Source: Thermogutta sp039793925
GTDB taxonomy: Bacteria > Planctomycetota > Planctomycetia > Pirellulales > Thermoguttaceae
Direction: 5' to 3'
DNA: 64,000 nt
Assembly: GCF_039793925.1 (NCBI RefSeq)
Contig: NZ_JBAMME010000307.1
Location: 1 to 64,000, forward strand
Position 1 is the stretch's first letter, and each line of letters opens with the position of its first letter. The position numbers and the translations under genes are program-made. Under the pieces are notes generated by a model. That model saw only the letters and a list, made by a program, of their open reading frames with translations, ran no database searches and was not told the origin of the DNA. Positions 44,751 through 53,836 of the stretch are shown here, in pieces.

Positions 44751-45596
44751 ATGGCACGCTGGAAAACAGTTTCGATTGTTGGGGTGGGATTGATTGGGGC
44801 GTCCATCGGGCAAGCCCTTTTACGACGGCGGCTGGCTGATGATGTCATTGGTATCGCCCGACGGCAAACGACCCTTCGTGCCGCCCGCCGCGTTAACGCG
44901 GTCACTCACACCACGATTGATCTGGCCCGAGGGGTGGCCGAAGCCGACCTCATCGTCGTGTGCACACCGGTCGCCACCATCCCAGAACTGGTGCGCCGCG
45001 CCGCGGAACACTGTCCCGAGGGGACCCTCATCACCGATGCGGGCAGCACCAAAGCCGCAATTGTGGCGGCTCTTGATAACAATTTGCCGCGAGGTTGCCG
45101 CTTTCTGGGGTCCCATCCCCTGGCGGGGAGCGAAAAAACCGGCCCCAGTTATTCGGACGCAGAGCTGTTTGAGGGCCGGGTTACCATCATCACTCCTACT
45201 CGCAATACCCGGGCGGAAGACTTCGATGCGCTCGAGGAATTTTGGAGAGGTCTGGGGTCGGTGGTGGTGCGGATGTCGCCCGAAGAGCACGACGAAGCCA
45301 TCGGCATGACCAGCCATTTTCCCCATCTGGTGGCGGCACTGTTGGCGGGGATGTTGCCCGAGCAGTGGTTTCGGTTTACCGGAACGGGCTTTCTCGACAC
45401 AACGCGGATTGCGGCCGGGGATATTGAATTGTGGAAGCAGATTTTCATGCAGAATCGGCAAAATGTGGCGAAGAACTGCCAGACCCTGGCGCAGGAATTG
45501 CTCCGAGCGGCCCAGGCTCTACGAGACGGAAATGAATTGGTTGTTGAGGAAATCTTGACGCGAGGGAAAAAGAATCGCGATGCTCTGGGAGGTTGA
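44751..45596 (+). CDS. tyrA: Prephenate/arogenate dehydrogenase
   Basis: 281 residues from the ATG at 44751 (GGAGCGGGGA upstream). The NAD-binding motif is VSIVGVGLIGASIGQALLRR. LIVVCTPVATIPELV, LITDAGSTKAAIV, GCRFLGSHPLAGSEKTGP and VRMSPEEHDEAIGMTSHFPHLVAALLAG are TyrA signatures, including the catalytic His in GSHPLAG. No chorismate mutase or ACT domain. It overlaps the purL fusion by 17 bp, so the genes are probably co-transcribed despite unrelated pathways. Confidence 0.94.
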   Translation: MARWKTVSIVGVGLIGASIGQALLRRRLADDVIGIARRQTTLRAARRVNAVTHTTIDLARGVAEADLIVVCTPVATIPELVRRAAEHCPEGTLITDAGSTKAAIVAALDNNLPRGCRFLGSHPLAGSEKTGPSYSDAELFEGRVTIITPTRNTRAEDFDALEEFWRGLGSVVVRMSPEEHDEAIGMTSHFPHLVAALLAGMLPEQWFRFTGTGFLDTTRIAAGDIELWKQIFMQNRQNVAKNCQTLAQELLRAAQALRDGNELVVEEILTRGKKNRDALGG

Positions 45597-48486
45597 TATT
45601 TATCCGGCTCCTGGTCGACCGGATGTCGTGGCAGAGCAGGTACGCCACGATGGACTGGACCTGGGGATACAGGGTGGCTGGCAGGTGGCGGCCGGTCGTG
45701 GGTACCTTGTCGAAGGCGATTTCACCCACGCCCAGATGCAGCGGCTGGCCGAGGAACTGTTTGCCGATCCGGTCGTGGAGCGGTTTGTGATCGGGCAAGT
45801 CGGGGACTCGAGTCTGCTGGAACCACCTAGCCCCGATATGGAGCCCGTTTATGTGCTTCCCAAGCCCGGCGTGATGGACCCCGTGGCGATGAGTGCGGCC
45901 GCGGCGATTGAAGACTTTGGCTGGCACGCCCGAGCGGTGCGCACTTTTCGTAAATACTGGTTTGTTGGACTGTCGCCGAGCGATCTGCGACGCATCTGTC
46001 AGAAAATCCTTGCCAACGACGCCATCGAGCAGGTCATCTTCGGCGCGCTTCCCTTTCGCACTTTGGAGCAAGGGCGTCCCTACGAATTCCGCCTGATCAC
46101 GGTTCCGCTCCGCGACATGGATGACCAGGCCCTCCTCCGACTGAGTCGCGAAGGTCAACTCTTTCTGTCTCTGGTGGAGATGCGCGCAATTCGGGAGTTT
46201 TATCGTTCTCTCGGACGCGACCCAACGGATGTGGAGCTGGAAACCCTGGCCCAAACCTGGAGCGAACATTGCAGCCATAAGACACTCACCGGCCAGATTT
46301 CTTATCGCGACGAGCAGCGGCAGATTCAATTTCAAAACATGCTCAAAGAGACCATTTTCGCCGCAACTCACGAAATCCGCCGCCGGTTGGGCGATCGCGA
46401 CTGGTGTGTGAGTGTCTTCGAAGACAACGCGGGCATCGTGAAGTTCGATGAGGATTACCACGTTGTCTTCAAGGTGGAAACACATAATCATCCCTCCGCG
46501 CTGGAGCCCTATGGAGGGGCAAACACGGGAATTGGCGGCGTCATTCGCGATCCGATGGGTACGGGGCTGGGTGCCAAACCGATCTGCAATACTGACGTCT
46601 TCTGCTTCGCCCCACCCGACATTTCCCATGATGAACTTCCCCCTGGGGTCCTTCACCCACGACGGGTGATGAAGGGCGTGGTGGCGGGCGTCCGCGATTA
46701 CGGAAATCGGATGGGCATCCCCACCGTAAACGGGGCGGTCTATTTTGACCGGCGCTATTTGGGTAATCCCCTGGTTTACTGTGGCAATGTAGGACTTCTT
46801 CCTCGGGACAAAGCGCACAAGGCGGCCCAACCCGGCGATCTGATTGTGCTTGTCGGTGGTCGGACTGGGCGGGACGGGATTCACGGCGCCACGTTCAGTT
46901 CGGCCGAATTGACGACCGAGAGTGAAACGCTTTCCGGGGGCGCCGTCCAAATCGGCAATGCGATTACGGAAAAAATGCTCCTCGACGTTCTCCTTGTGGC
47001 CCGTGATCGCGCTCTCTACCATGCCGTGACGGACTGCGGTGCCGGGGGGCTTTCCTCAGCGGTGGGCGAAATGGGACGCGCCATCGGTGCGGAGGTGGAT
47101 CTCGAACGCGTTCCCCTTAAATACGAAGGGCTTTCCTACGCTGAAATTTGGATTTCAGAAGCGCAGGAGCGAATGGTTCTGGCCGTGCCGGAAGACAAAT
47201 GGCCGGAACTCAAGGAGCTTTTCGCGTCCGAGGGTGTCGAAGCCACGGCCATCGGGCGATTCGTTCCCACTGGTCGCCTGGTCCTCCGCTACCAGGGTCA
47301 TCAGGTGGCCGACCTGAGCATGGAATTCCTTCACAGGGGCCGGCCGGCCGTTGTTCGCGAGGCCGTCTATCAACCGGCACCCTCGGTGCCTATGGTGCTG
47401 CCACCGGAAAGCGAGGTCGACTGGACGGCCGACCTGTTGGCGATTCTTAGTTCCCTGAACGTGTGCAGCAAGGAGTGGATCATTCGCCAGTACGATCACG
47501 AAGTGCAAGGGGGGAGCGCTGTCAAACCGCTCGTTGGACGCTGGAACGATGGGCCCTCAGATGCCGCTGTCCTCCGGCCTGTTCTCAGCTCCTACCGGGG
47601 GCTGGTGATCGCCTGCGGAATGAATCCCAAATACGGGGACCACGATACTTACTGGATGGCGGCCGCCGCGATTGACGAGGCGGTGCGGAACTGTGTGGCT
47701 GTCGGCGCTGATCCCAGCCGCATCGCCATTCTCGATAATTTCTGCTGGGGCAATACCGATCGACCGGAGGTGCTGGGCTCGCTGGTTCGGGCAGCACTGG
47801 CCTGCCACGATGTGGCGGTGGCCCTGGGAACGCCTTTCATTAGCGGCAAGGACAGCCTCAACAACGAATTTCGGCTCAAGGAAACCGAAACGATCGCCAT
47901 TCCGCCCTCGCTTTTGATCAGCGCGCTCGGCCAAGTGGACGATGTGCGCCGCTGTGTCACCATGGATCTCAAACAGCCCGGCAACGCCATTTACATTGTG
48001 GGTATCACGGCTGACGAATTGGGGGGTTCACACTGGGCAGAAATTCACGGCTTGTCCGGCGGGACCGTCCCGCGGTGGAACGGAGAGCGGGCACGACGGG
48101 TGTTTGAAGCCATGCACCGGGCGATCACGTCGGGCTGCGTCCGGGCATGCCATGATCTCAGTGAAGGAGGGCTGGCCGTTGCAGTCGCTGAAATGGCCTT
48201 TGCCGGCGAGTTCGGCGCCGAAATCGACCTGGACGCCGTTCCCTGCGCAGGTTCCGATCTCGGACCGGTTGCCCGATTGTTCAGCGAATCCAACTCGCGG
48301 TTCCTCTGCGAGGTCCCCGTTAATCAAGTCTCCGCATTTGAAGCCATATTTGCGGGACTGCCAGTAGCGCAATTGGGTACGGTGATGGAAAGGCCCTCCC
48401 TGGTTATCAGATGGCGAGGACAAACGTTGATCGATACACCGCTCGACAAGTTAAAACGCGCCTGGAAGGAACCGCTTGCTTGGTGA
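45580..48486 (+). CDS. purL: PurS-PurS-PurL fusion, FGAM synthase
   Basis: 968 residues, against about 740 for ordinary small PurL. Two N-terminal modules look like PurS: residues 1-75 (MLWEVDIYPAPGRPDVVAEQV ... ELFADPVVERFVIG) and 88-160 (VYVLPKPGVMDPVAMSAAAAIEDFGW ... KILANDAIEQVIFG). PurL proper then starts near 185, with EHCSHKTL, KVETHNHPSALEPYGGANTGIGGVIRDPMGTG, the NPKYGDHDTYW region and CHDLSEGGLAVAVAEMAF. With PurQ it converts FGAR to FGAM in purine synthesis. PurS normally is a separate small protein bridging PurL and PurQ; the fusion makes a separate purS unnecessary. Confidence 0.93.
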   Translation: MLWEVDIYPAPGRPDVVAEQVRHDGLDLGIQGGWQVAAGRGYLVEGDFTHAQMQRLAEELFADPVVERFVIGQVGDSSLLEPPSPDMEPVYVLPKPGVMDPVAMSAAAAIEDFGWHARAVRTFRKYWFVGLSPSDLRRICQKILANDAIEQVIFGALPFRTLEQGRPYEFRLITVPLRDMDDQALLRLSREGQLFLSLVEMRAIREFYRSLGRDPTDVELETLAQTWSEHCSHKTLTGQISYRDEQRQIQFQNMLKETIFAATHEIRRRLGDRDWCVSVFEDNAGIVKFDEDYHVVFKVETHNHPSALEPYGGANTGIGGVIRDPMGTGLGAKPICNTDVFCFAPPDISHDELPPGVLHPRRVMKGVVAGVRDYGNRMGIPTVNGAVYFDRRYLGNPLVYCGNVGLLPRDKAHKAAQPGDLIVLVGGRTGRDGIHGATFSSAELTTESETLSGGAVQIGNAITEKMLLDVLLVARDRALYHAVTDCGAGGLSSAVGEMGRAIGAEVDLERVPLKYEGLSYAEIWISEAQERMVLAVPEDKWPELKELFASEGVEATAIGRFVPTGRLVLRYQGHQVADLSMEFLHRGRPAVVREAVYQPAPSVPMVLPPESEVDWTADLLAILSSLNVCSKEWIIRQYDHEVQGGSAVKPLVGRWNDGPSDAAVLRPVLSSYRGLVIACGMNPKYGDHDTYWMAAAAIDEAVRNCVAVGADPSRIAILDNFCWGNTDRPEVLGSLVRAALACHDVAVALGTPFISGKDSLNNEFRLKETETIAIPPSLLISALGQVDDVRRCVTMDLKQPGNAIYIVGITADELGGSHWAEIHGLSGGTVPRWNGERARRVFEAMHRAITSGCVRACHDLSEGGLAVAVAEMAFAGEFGAEIDLDAVPCAGSDLGPVARLFSESNSRFLCEVPVNQVSAFEAIFAGLPVAQLGTVMERPSLVIRWRGQTLIDTPLDKLKRAWKEPLAW

Positions 48487-48583
48487 CGTGCTCGAATTGT
48501 GGCTGAGAGCGCAGAATAACGTAAACCATCCGCGTTGAATTCATCTGTTGGATCAACTCCGTCGGAATCTGAAAACAGGCACG

Positions 48584-49402
48584 ATGGCAAAACCACGCGT
48601 TTTGGTGCTGCGCGCACCAGGAACCAATTGCGATATTGAAACCGCTTATGCTTTCGAACAGGCGGGAGCGGTTGCGGAACGCCTGCACATCGCCAGGCTG
48701 CTCGACCGGCCGGCCCTCCTTCGGGATTTTCAGATCTTTTGCGTGCCCGGGGGATTCAGCTACGGAGATGACGTGGCCGCAGGCCGCATTTTGGCGCTGC
48801 AAATCCGGCACCACCTGCTGCCAGCCATTCAGGAGTTCCACGAGCAAGATCGGCTCATCCTGGGAATTTGCAACGGGTTTCAGGTGCTTCTGAAAGCCGG
48901 GATTATCCTTCCACCCGATGCGGACGGCAAACCCGTGGCGACGCTGACGTGGAACGACACGGCGCGGTACGAAGATCGCTGGGTGTACCTGAGCGTTGTC
49001 AGCGACCGATGCGTGTTTCTCCGCGGAATTCGGGAGCTTCAGTTGCCTGTGGCTCATGCCGAGGGGAAGTTCGTCGTCCGTAACGCGGATTGGCTCGAAC
49101 GGTTGGCTCACCGGGGGCACGTGGCGCTGTGCTACCAGATGCCGGATGAGTCTGGAAGAACTTCCGCACAAGCTGGGACCTCGCAGCCGTGGCAGACGGC
49201 CGTCCCCTACCCCTGGAATCCGAATGGCTCGATGGGAAATGTGGCCGGAGTGTGCGACGCGACAGGGCGAATTTTCGGGTTGATGCCCCATCCGGAGCGT
49301 TTCATTGATGTGACGCACCATCCCCGCTGGACCAGGGAGGAGCGGTATGAGCCCCCGCACGGTCTGCTCATCTTTCGCAACGCCGTCAGTTATTTCGAGT
49401 GA
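48584..49402 (+). CDS. purQ: FGAM synthase glutaminase subunit PurQ
   Basis: 272 residues from the ATG at 48584; an upstream in-frame TTG is less likely. It is a class I glutaminase: LVLRAPGTNCDIETAYAFEQAGA, FCVPGGFSYGDDVAAGRI, the nucleophile Cys in LILGICNGFQVLLKAG and the His/Glu pair in GLMPHPERFID. It supplies ammonia to the PurL fusion just upstream. At 272 residues it is longer than the 220-230 of Bacillus-type PurQ. Confidence 0.95.
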   Translation: MAKPRVLVLRAPGTNCDIETAYAFEQAGAVAERLHIARLLDRPALLRDFQIFCVPGGFSYGDDVAAGRILALQIRHHLLPAIQEFHEQDRLILGICNGFQVLLKAGIILPPDADGKPVATLTWNDTARYEDRWVYLSVVSDRCVFLRGIRELQLPVAHAEGKFVVRNADWLERLAHRGHVALCYQMPDESGRTSAQAGTSQPWQTAVPYPWNPNGSMGNVAGVCDATGRIFGLMPHPERFIDVTHHPRWTREERYEPPHGLLIFRNAVSYFE

Positions 49403-49511
49403 AGTCCCTTTTGTGGGGAATTCCTATTTCCGTGTAGGATAATCCATCTCGCTTGCTCTTGAGTTACCCCTACGAGTTAGGGAACGGGGCGCAACGGGCC
49501 CAATATCGGTA

Positions 49512-49533
49512 GGGGCAGTTCATGAATTGCCCC
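49512..49533. repeat. Dispersed palindromic repeat, copy 5
   Basis: GGGGCAGTTCA plus TGAATTGCCCC: one change from the perfect palindrome. Outer bases are GTA before and GAC after, the reverse orientation of copy 4. It lies 28 bp upstream of the rpsB -35 box. Confidence 0.85.
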
Positions 49534-49560
49534 GACCATCTCCCCTGTTCCAACCGCTGG

Positions 49561-49589
49561 TTGACCCATTTTGTGAAAGCGGGTATGCT
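49561..49589 (+). promoter_or_regulatory. Sigma-70-type promoter for rpsB
   Basis: TTGACC (49561-49566), a 17 bp spacer and TATGCT (49584-49589), giving a leader of about 120 bases to the rpsB GTG. Confidence 0.65.
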
Positions 49590-49715
49590 ACAAGTCTCTG
49601 CCTTGAGCGGTCCAAGGCGGAGTGGGAAAGTTGGTAGACCGGGTGAATTGTGGAACTAACGGCGGACGCCCCTCTTTTGGGGACATAGCCGCTGTGCCTG
49701 TGGTAGGAGAAACGT

Positions 49716-50441
49716 GTGAGTAACATTTTGGTCAAAGATCTGATCGAAGCGGGAGTCCACTTCGGGCATCGCACGAGTCGCTGGAATCCCAAGATGCGGC
49801 CGTATATCTTCGGCCGAAAAAACGACATCCATATCATTGACATTCGGGAAACGCTGCGTGGTCTGTTGCGGGCCCGCAAATATCTCCAGCAGCTCGGTGC
49901 GAAAAACTCGATGATTCTCTTCGTGGGGACCAAGCGGCAGGCGGCGGACATCATCGCGGAGCAGGCGCAACGCTGTGGCATGCCGTACGTCAACGACCGA
50001 TGGCTGGGCGGAACGCTCACGAATTTCGCCACCATTCGCAGTCGCTTTGCCCGACTGGAAGAATTAGAGGCCCTAGTCCACAGCGAGGCGATCAACACGT
50101 ATTCCAAGAAGATGCAGTCGGCGCTCAATCGCGAATACCGCAAGATTTACCGCAACCTGCACGGCTTGCGGAAAATGGATCGTCTTCCCGAGTGCCTCAT
50201 CATTGTTGATCCCAACAAAGAGAAGAACGCCGTGCGGGAAGCGAGAAAGCTGGGGATCACCACGGTGGCCCTGATTGATACCGACTGCGATCCCGACGAA
50301 GTTGACCTCCCCATCCCCGGCAACGATGACAGCATGCGTTCCATCGAAATTATTCTGAGATATCTGACGGACGCCATTCTCGAGGGCAAAGCAAGCGCGA
50401 TTTCCAAAGAAGAGCCGCAACCCGTCGCCTCCCAAGTGTGA
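49716..50441 (+). CDS. rpsB: 30S ribosomal protein S2
   Basis: 241 residues. The start is GTG with AGGAGAAA upstream. Signatures are LIEAGVHFGHRTSRWNPKMRPYIFGRKNDIHIIDIRET, ILFVGTKRQAADIIAEQAQRCGMPYVNDRWLGGTLTNFATI, and DPNKEKNAVREARKLGITTVALIDTDCDPDEVDLPIPGNDDSMRSI. It belongs to the conserved cluster rpsB-tsf-pyrH-frr. Confidence 0.98.
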   Translation: MSNILVKDLIEAGVHFGHRTSRWNPKMRPYIFGRKNDIHIIDIRETLRGLLRARKYLQQLGAKNSMILFVGTKRQAADIIAEQAQRCGMPYVNDRWLGGTLTNFATIRSRFARLEELEALVHSEAINTYSKKMQSALNREYRKIYRNLHGLRKMDRLPECLIIVDPNKEKNAVREARKLGITTVALIDTDCDPDEVDLPIPGNDDSMRSIEIILRYLTDAILEGKASAISKEEPQPVASQV

Positions 50442-50564
50442 TTGTGGACACCACTTCAGAGGTTGCATAGGCACCAACTTTTGTGCCAAAGTGATCGGTC
50501 CTCAAGCTGATGTGCGTCCTGCAAGTGAAGCATTCACCGTCCAGAGTGCAAGGAGACAACTGAT

Positions 50565-51386
50565 ATGCCGGAAATCACCGCTTCCGCCGTGAAGGCCCTC
50601 CGCGAACGCACGGGACTGCCCATGATGGATTGCAAGCGCGCTCTGGAGGAAGCTGGCGGCGATCCCGAAAAAGCCATTGAAATCCTCCGTAAGTCCGGCC
50701 GGAAAGTGATGGAGAAACGCGCCGGTCGAGAAACGGCTTTTGGCCGCATTGGCCTCTACAGCGACCAGGGCAAAACGGCCCTCGTGGAGCTGTTCTGCGA
50801 GAGCGCGCCCGTCGCCAAGGCCGAGGATTTTGTCAACCTGGTGAACGAGTTAGCGCGGCAACTGGCTCTGGGGCCGGGAGCTTCCAACGCAGAAGCACTC
50901 CTCGATCAGCCGTCCAGTCAGCCGGGCAAAAAGCTCCGCGATCTTTACGAGGAAGCGATTAACCGGATTCGCGAGGCCTTCCGCATTGGACGGCTTCTTC
51001 GCGTCGAGGGAACATGCGGCGCCTACCTCCATCACGATGGGAGTAAGGCGGCCGTCGTGCAGGTCGAGGGAGACAATCTCCAGGTGGCCAAGGAGATTGC
51101 CATGCATGTGGTGGCGATGCGGCCAACAGCACTCCGTCGGGAGGATTTGGACCCGGCCCTCGTGGAAAAAGAACGTGAAATCCTCACTGAGGCCACCCGA
51201 AAGGAAGGCAAGCCCGAAAATATGATTCCTAAGATTGTCGAAGGCCGTCTTAAAGATTTTTACTCTCAGCACTGCCTGGTGGATCAACCGTTTGTCAAGG
51301 ATCCCAAGAAGACCGTGGGCAAGGTGGCCGAAGAGGCCGGACTTAAACTTGTCCGCTACTGGTACTGGGAGGTGGGAAAGGAGTGA
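50565..51386 (+). CDS. tsf: Translation elongation factor Ts
   Basis: 273 residues. The N-terminal UBA-like domain has ITASAVKALRERTGLPMMDCKRALEEAGGDPEKAIEILRKSG; the core has EGLIGLYSD-like RIGLYSDQGKTALVELFCESAPVAK, VAMHVVAMRPTALRREDLDP and PENMIPKIVEGRLKDFYSQHCLVDQPFVKD. It recycles EF-Tu. CAAGGAGA precedes the ATG. It is followed 3 bp later by pyrH. Confidence 0.97.
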   Translation: MPEITASAVKALRERTGLPMMDCKRALEEAGGDPEKAIEILRKSGRKVMEKRAGRETAFGRIGLYSDQGKTALVELFCESAPVAKAEDFVNLVNELARQLALGPGASNAEALLDQPSSQPGKKLRDLYEEAINRIREAFRIGRLLRVEGTCGAYLHHDGSKAAVVQVEGDNLQVAKEIAMHVVAMRPTALRREDLDPALVEKEREILTEATRKEGKPENMIPKIVEGRLKDFYSQHCLVDQPFVKDPKKTVGKVAEEAGLKLVRYWYWEVGKE

Positions 51387-51389
51387 TCT

Positions 51390-52172
51390 GTGGTCGAAGC
51401 TGCAAAGTCGGGTTCACCGTATCGGCGGATTGTCCTGAAAATTTCGGGAGAGGGTTTTACCCGCAGCGGTGAACGCGGTATCAATATGGCGTCCGTTGTG
51501 GCGCTGGCTGAGGAGACCTATCGGGCGGCTCAATCGGGAGTCCAACTGGCGATTGTCCTTGGCGGTGGGAACATCCTTCGGGGGGCCCAATTCTCGGCGG
51601 GGACAACGCGCATCCAACCGGCCACGGCGCACTACATGGGCATGCTTGCCACCGTCATCAACGGACTTGCTTTCCAGGACGCTCTCGAATCGCTGGGCGT
51701 GGAGACCCGGCTCGTTTCCGCGGTGCCGATGGAAGGCGTGGCCGAGCCCCATATTCACCGCCGCATCCAGCAGCACCTTGAAAAAGGCCGGATCGTCATC
51801 CTCACCGGCGGCACGGGACGTCCCTTTGTAACGACCGACACAGCGGCAGCCCAGGCCGCCCTGGAAATCGGGGCCGATATCCTGATGAAGGCCACCAAAG
51901 TGGACGGAGTCTTCAGCGACGATCCCGCCAAGAATCCCCACGCTATTCTTTACAGTCAGATCAGCTACCGTGACGTGCTGCGGCAAAACCTTCGCGTGAT
52001 GGACCCGGAAGCCATCACCAAGTGTGCCGAGCATCGTCTGCCCATCGTCGTCTTCAACTTCCGACGGCCGGGGAATATCGAACGGGCCGTGCGTGGCGAA
52101 CGGGTTGGAACCCTCATCACCGAGACGGAAACCCCGGTTCGCGAATCGGAACTCTCCACCACTCCCACATGA
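51390..52172 (+). CDS. pyrH: Uridylate kinase
   Basis: 260 residues, the hexameric bacterial UMP kinase. It has RIVLKISGEGFTRSGERGIN, LAIVLGGGNILRGAQFS, MGMLATVINGLAFQDALESLG, LTGGTGRPFVTTDTAAAQAALEIGADILMKATKVDGVFSDDPAKNP and PIVVFNFRRPGNIERAVRGERVGTLI. The start is GTG three bases after the tsf stop. Confidence 0.97.
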   Translation: MVEAAKSGSPYRRIVLKISGEGFTRSGERGINMASVVALAEETYRAAQSGVQLAIVLGGGNILRGAQFSAGTTRIQPATAHYMGMLATVINGLAFQDALESLGVETRLVSAVPMEGVAEPHIHRRIQQHLEKGRIVILTGGTGRPFVTTDTAAAQAALEIGADILMKATKVDGVFSDDPAKNPHAILYSQISYRDVLRQNLRVMDPEAITKCAEHRLPIVVFNFRRPGNIERAVRGERVGTLITETETPVRESELSTTPT

Positions 52173-52303
52173 GATGGGGTATGTGGGGTGAACTGGTGAA
52201 GTGCCCACCGGCCCGCTACAATCATCGAAAAAGGCACATTCTAGGGTCCGGGTAAGCTGCGTGATTGGCGTGCTGGACGACGCTCGAGGAAAGGGTGTGC
52301 TGC

Positions 52304-52864
52304 ATGACGGAAGACGAAATCCTTCTGACCGTCGAAGAAAAAATGGAGAAAGCAATCTCCGTCCTCAAGGAAAACCTGGCGGGCATCCGCACAGGCCGCG
52401 CTAATCCCGGACTCGTCGAATCGATCAAGGTCGAAGCCTACGGTACATCCGTCCCGCTGAAACAGTTGGCCGCCGTGGGAGCGCCTGAACCGCAACAGCT
52501 CGTCATCCGACCGTACGACCCCGGCACACTCAAAGATATCGAGAAAGCCATTCGCGCATCCGATCTGGGGTTCAACCCCCAGAACGACGGGCGGGTCATT
52601 CGCGTCAATATTCCCCCGCTCTCCATGGAAGTTCGCAAAAAGATGGTGGCTCGCATTCGCGAACTCTGCGAAGAGGCCAAAATCGCCATTCGCAATATTC
52701 GTCGTGAAGGGAATAAACTGGCCGACCAGGCTGAAAAAGACAAACTGCTCTCCGAAGACGACTGTGAACGCCTCAAAGAGCGGATCCAGGAACTGACGAA
52801 AGAATACGAAGAAAAAGCCAACGAACTGGCCAAGAATCGCGAAAAAGACGTGTTGGAAGGCTGA
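52304..52864 (+). CDS. frr: Ribosome recycling factor
   Basis: 186 residues from the ATG at 52304 (GAGGAAAGGG upstream); a TTG further upstream in frame is not used. It has MEKAISVLKENLAGIRTGRANPGLVESIKVEAYGTSVPLKQLAAVGAPEPQQLVIRPYD and VRVNIPPLSMEVRKKMVARIRELCEEAKIAIRNIRREGNK-type sequence with a long C-terminal coiled-coil helix. With EF-G it splits the post-termination ribosome. Confidence 0.97.
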   Translation: MTEDEILLTVEEKMEKAISVLKENLAGIRTGRANPGLVESIKVEAYGTSVPLKQLAAVGAPEPQQLVIRPYDPGTLKDIEKAIRASDLGFNPQNDGRVIRVNIPPLSMEVRKKMVARIRELCEEAKIAIRNIRREGNKLADQAEKDKLLSEDDCERLKERIQELTKEYEEKANELAKNREKDVLEG

Positions 52865-52936
52865 TCTTTGTGCACTGTCTTCCTCAATCACAATTCGACG
52901 GGGAAAAGGCCACATGGAATGGGGAAGAATGGACAC

Positions 52937-53830
52937 TCAACCTCGAAAGAGCAGTGCCCAAAGCACTAGGTGAATTCCCAGAAAAGCGAGCACCAGCAGA
53001 AAGAGCCAGTTGCCGATTCCCGCCACATCCAGAACAAGGGCGACCGCCAGGGCTCCGGTATAGGCCAGTGCCCACCACGTCAGAGAAAACCATCGCCATG
53101 AGCCGGGATCCGGCCGCCGCGATTCCAGATCCAGTGCCCGCTCGACTAAAATCCGTTCCAGGTTTCGTTTTTTGGTCTCGTCCCGGATCCACTGAACGAT
53201 GGGGCGGGCCTGCTCGTGGTCCTGAAGCAACTTGCTGATGGCCAGGGCTTCATTCTGTTTGCCTCTGAGAAGGCAATACTGCGCCATGAGAGCCTGGGCC
53301 TGCACGTTGTTAGGATCCAGAGCCAGTGACCGCTTGAGTGATTCTTCCGCCTCCTGAAACTGGTGCATGCGGAGCTGGGCGGCTGCCAGGAGACTCCATG
53401 CCTGGGAGTTGTTTCGATCGGCTTCCACCGCCCGACGCGCTGCTTCCAGGGCAGGCTTGGGGCCCCGATGATCCACCATGAAACGCGCGAATTCCCGGAG
53501 GACGGCCGGTGCGCTCCGGCTGAGCCGCACCGCTTCTTCCCAGGCTTCCTGAGCCCAGGAGAGACGGTTTTCAGCCTCTGCAGCCATGGCGAAAACCATC
53601 ACCACTTGGGGATCGCGTGGCTCAAGCTGCCGGGCCCGGCGAGCATCCTCCAACGCATCCCGGAATCGCCCCAACCGAATCAGCACCAGTGCCCGCGTTG
53701 AATACCCCGTTGCATCCCCAGGATCTTCGGCCAACCACTGATCGGCTTCACTCAGAGCGCGAAGATACTCCTTGCGGTCAAGGGCCTGGAGAACCTTCTC
53801 TAAATGTTCCTCACGCTCGACGGGATCCAT
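52937..53830 (-). CDS. TPR protein with C-terminal membrane segments
   Basis: 297 residues. Tetratricopeptide-like helical repeats span about 1-210 (YLRALSEADQWLAEDPGDATGYSTRALVLIRLGRFRDALEDARRARQLEPRDPQ; YRRAVEADRNNSQAWSLLAAAQLRMHQFQEAEESLKRSLALDPNNVQAQALMAQYCLLRG). The C-terminal 50 residues form two hydrophobic segments (FSLTWWALAYTGALAVALVLDVAG; WLFLLVLAFLGIHLVLWALLF). It is probably a membrane-anchored scaffold facing the cytoplasm. It begins 6 bp after the C45-type gene, so the pair is likely one operon. Confidence 0.85.
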   Translation of the reverse strand: MDPVEREEHLEKVLQALDRKEYLRALSEADQWLAEDPGDATGYSTRALVLIRLGRFRDALEDARRARQLEPRDPQVVMVFAMAAEAENRLSWAQEAWEEAVRLSRSAPAVLREFARFMVDHRGPKPALEAARRAVEADRNNSQAWSLLAAAQLRMHQFQEAEESLKRSLALDPNNVQAQALMAQYCLLRGKQNEALAISKLLQDHEQARPIVQWIRDETKKRNLERILVERALDLESRRPDPGSWRWFSLTWWALAYTGALAVALVLDVAGIGNWLFLLVLAFLGIHLVLWALLFRG

Positions 53831-53836
53831 TGGCCG

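Larger units (their letters stand above)
49403..49715 (+). promoter_or_regulatory. rpsB leader region
   Basis: The 313 bp before rpsB holds repeat copy 5, a promoter and a leader of about 120 bases. The leader can form GCCTTG...CAAGGC (49600-49618) and CCCC...GGGG (49669-49682) stems. Leaders of rpsB are often targets of S2 autoregulation; that role here is inferred. Confidence 0.4.

Noticed and set aside
45445..47022. 525-codon open frame opposite the purL fusion
   Set aside because: Antisense to strongly conserved PurS/PurL sequence; no recognisable product.
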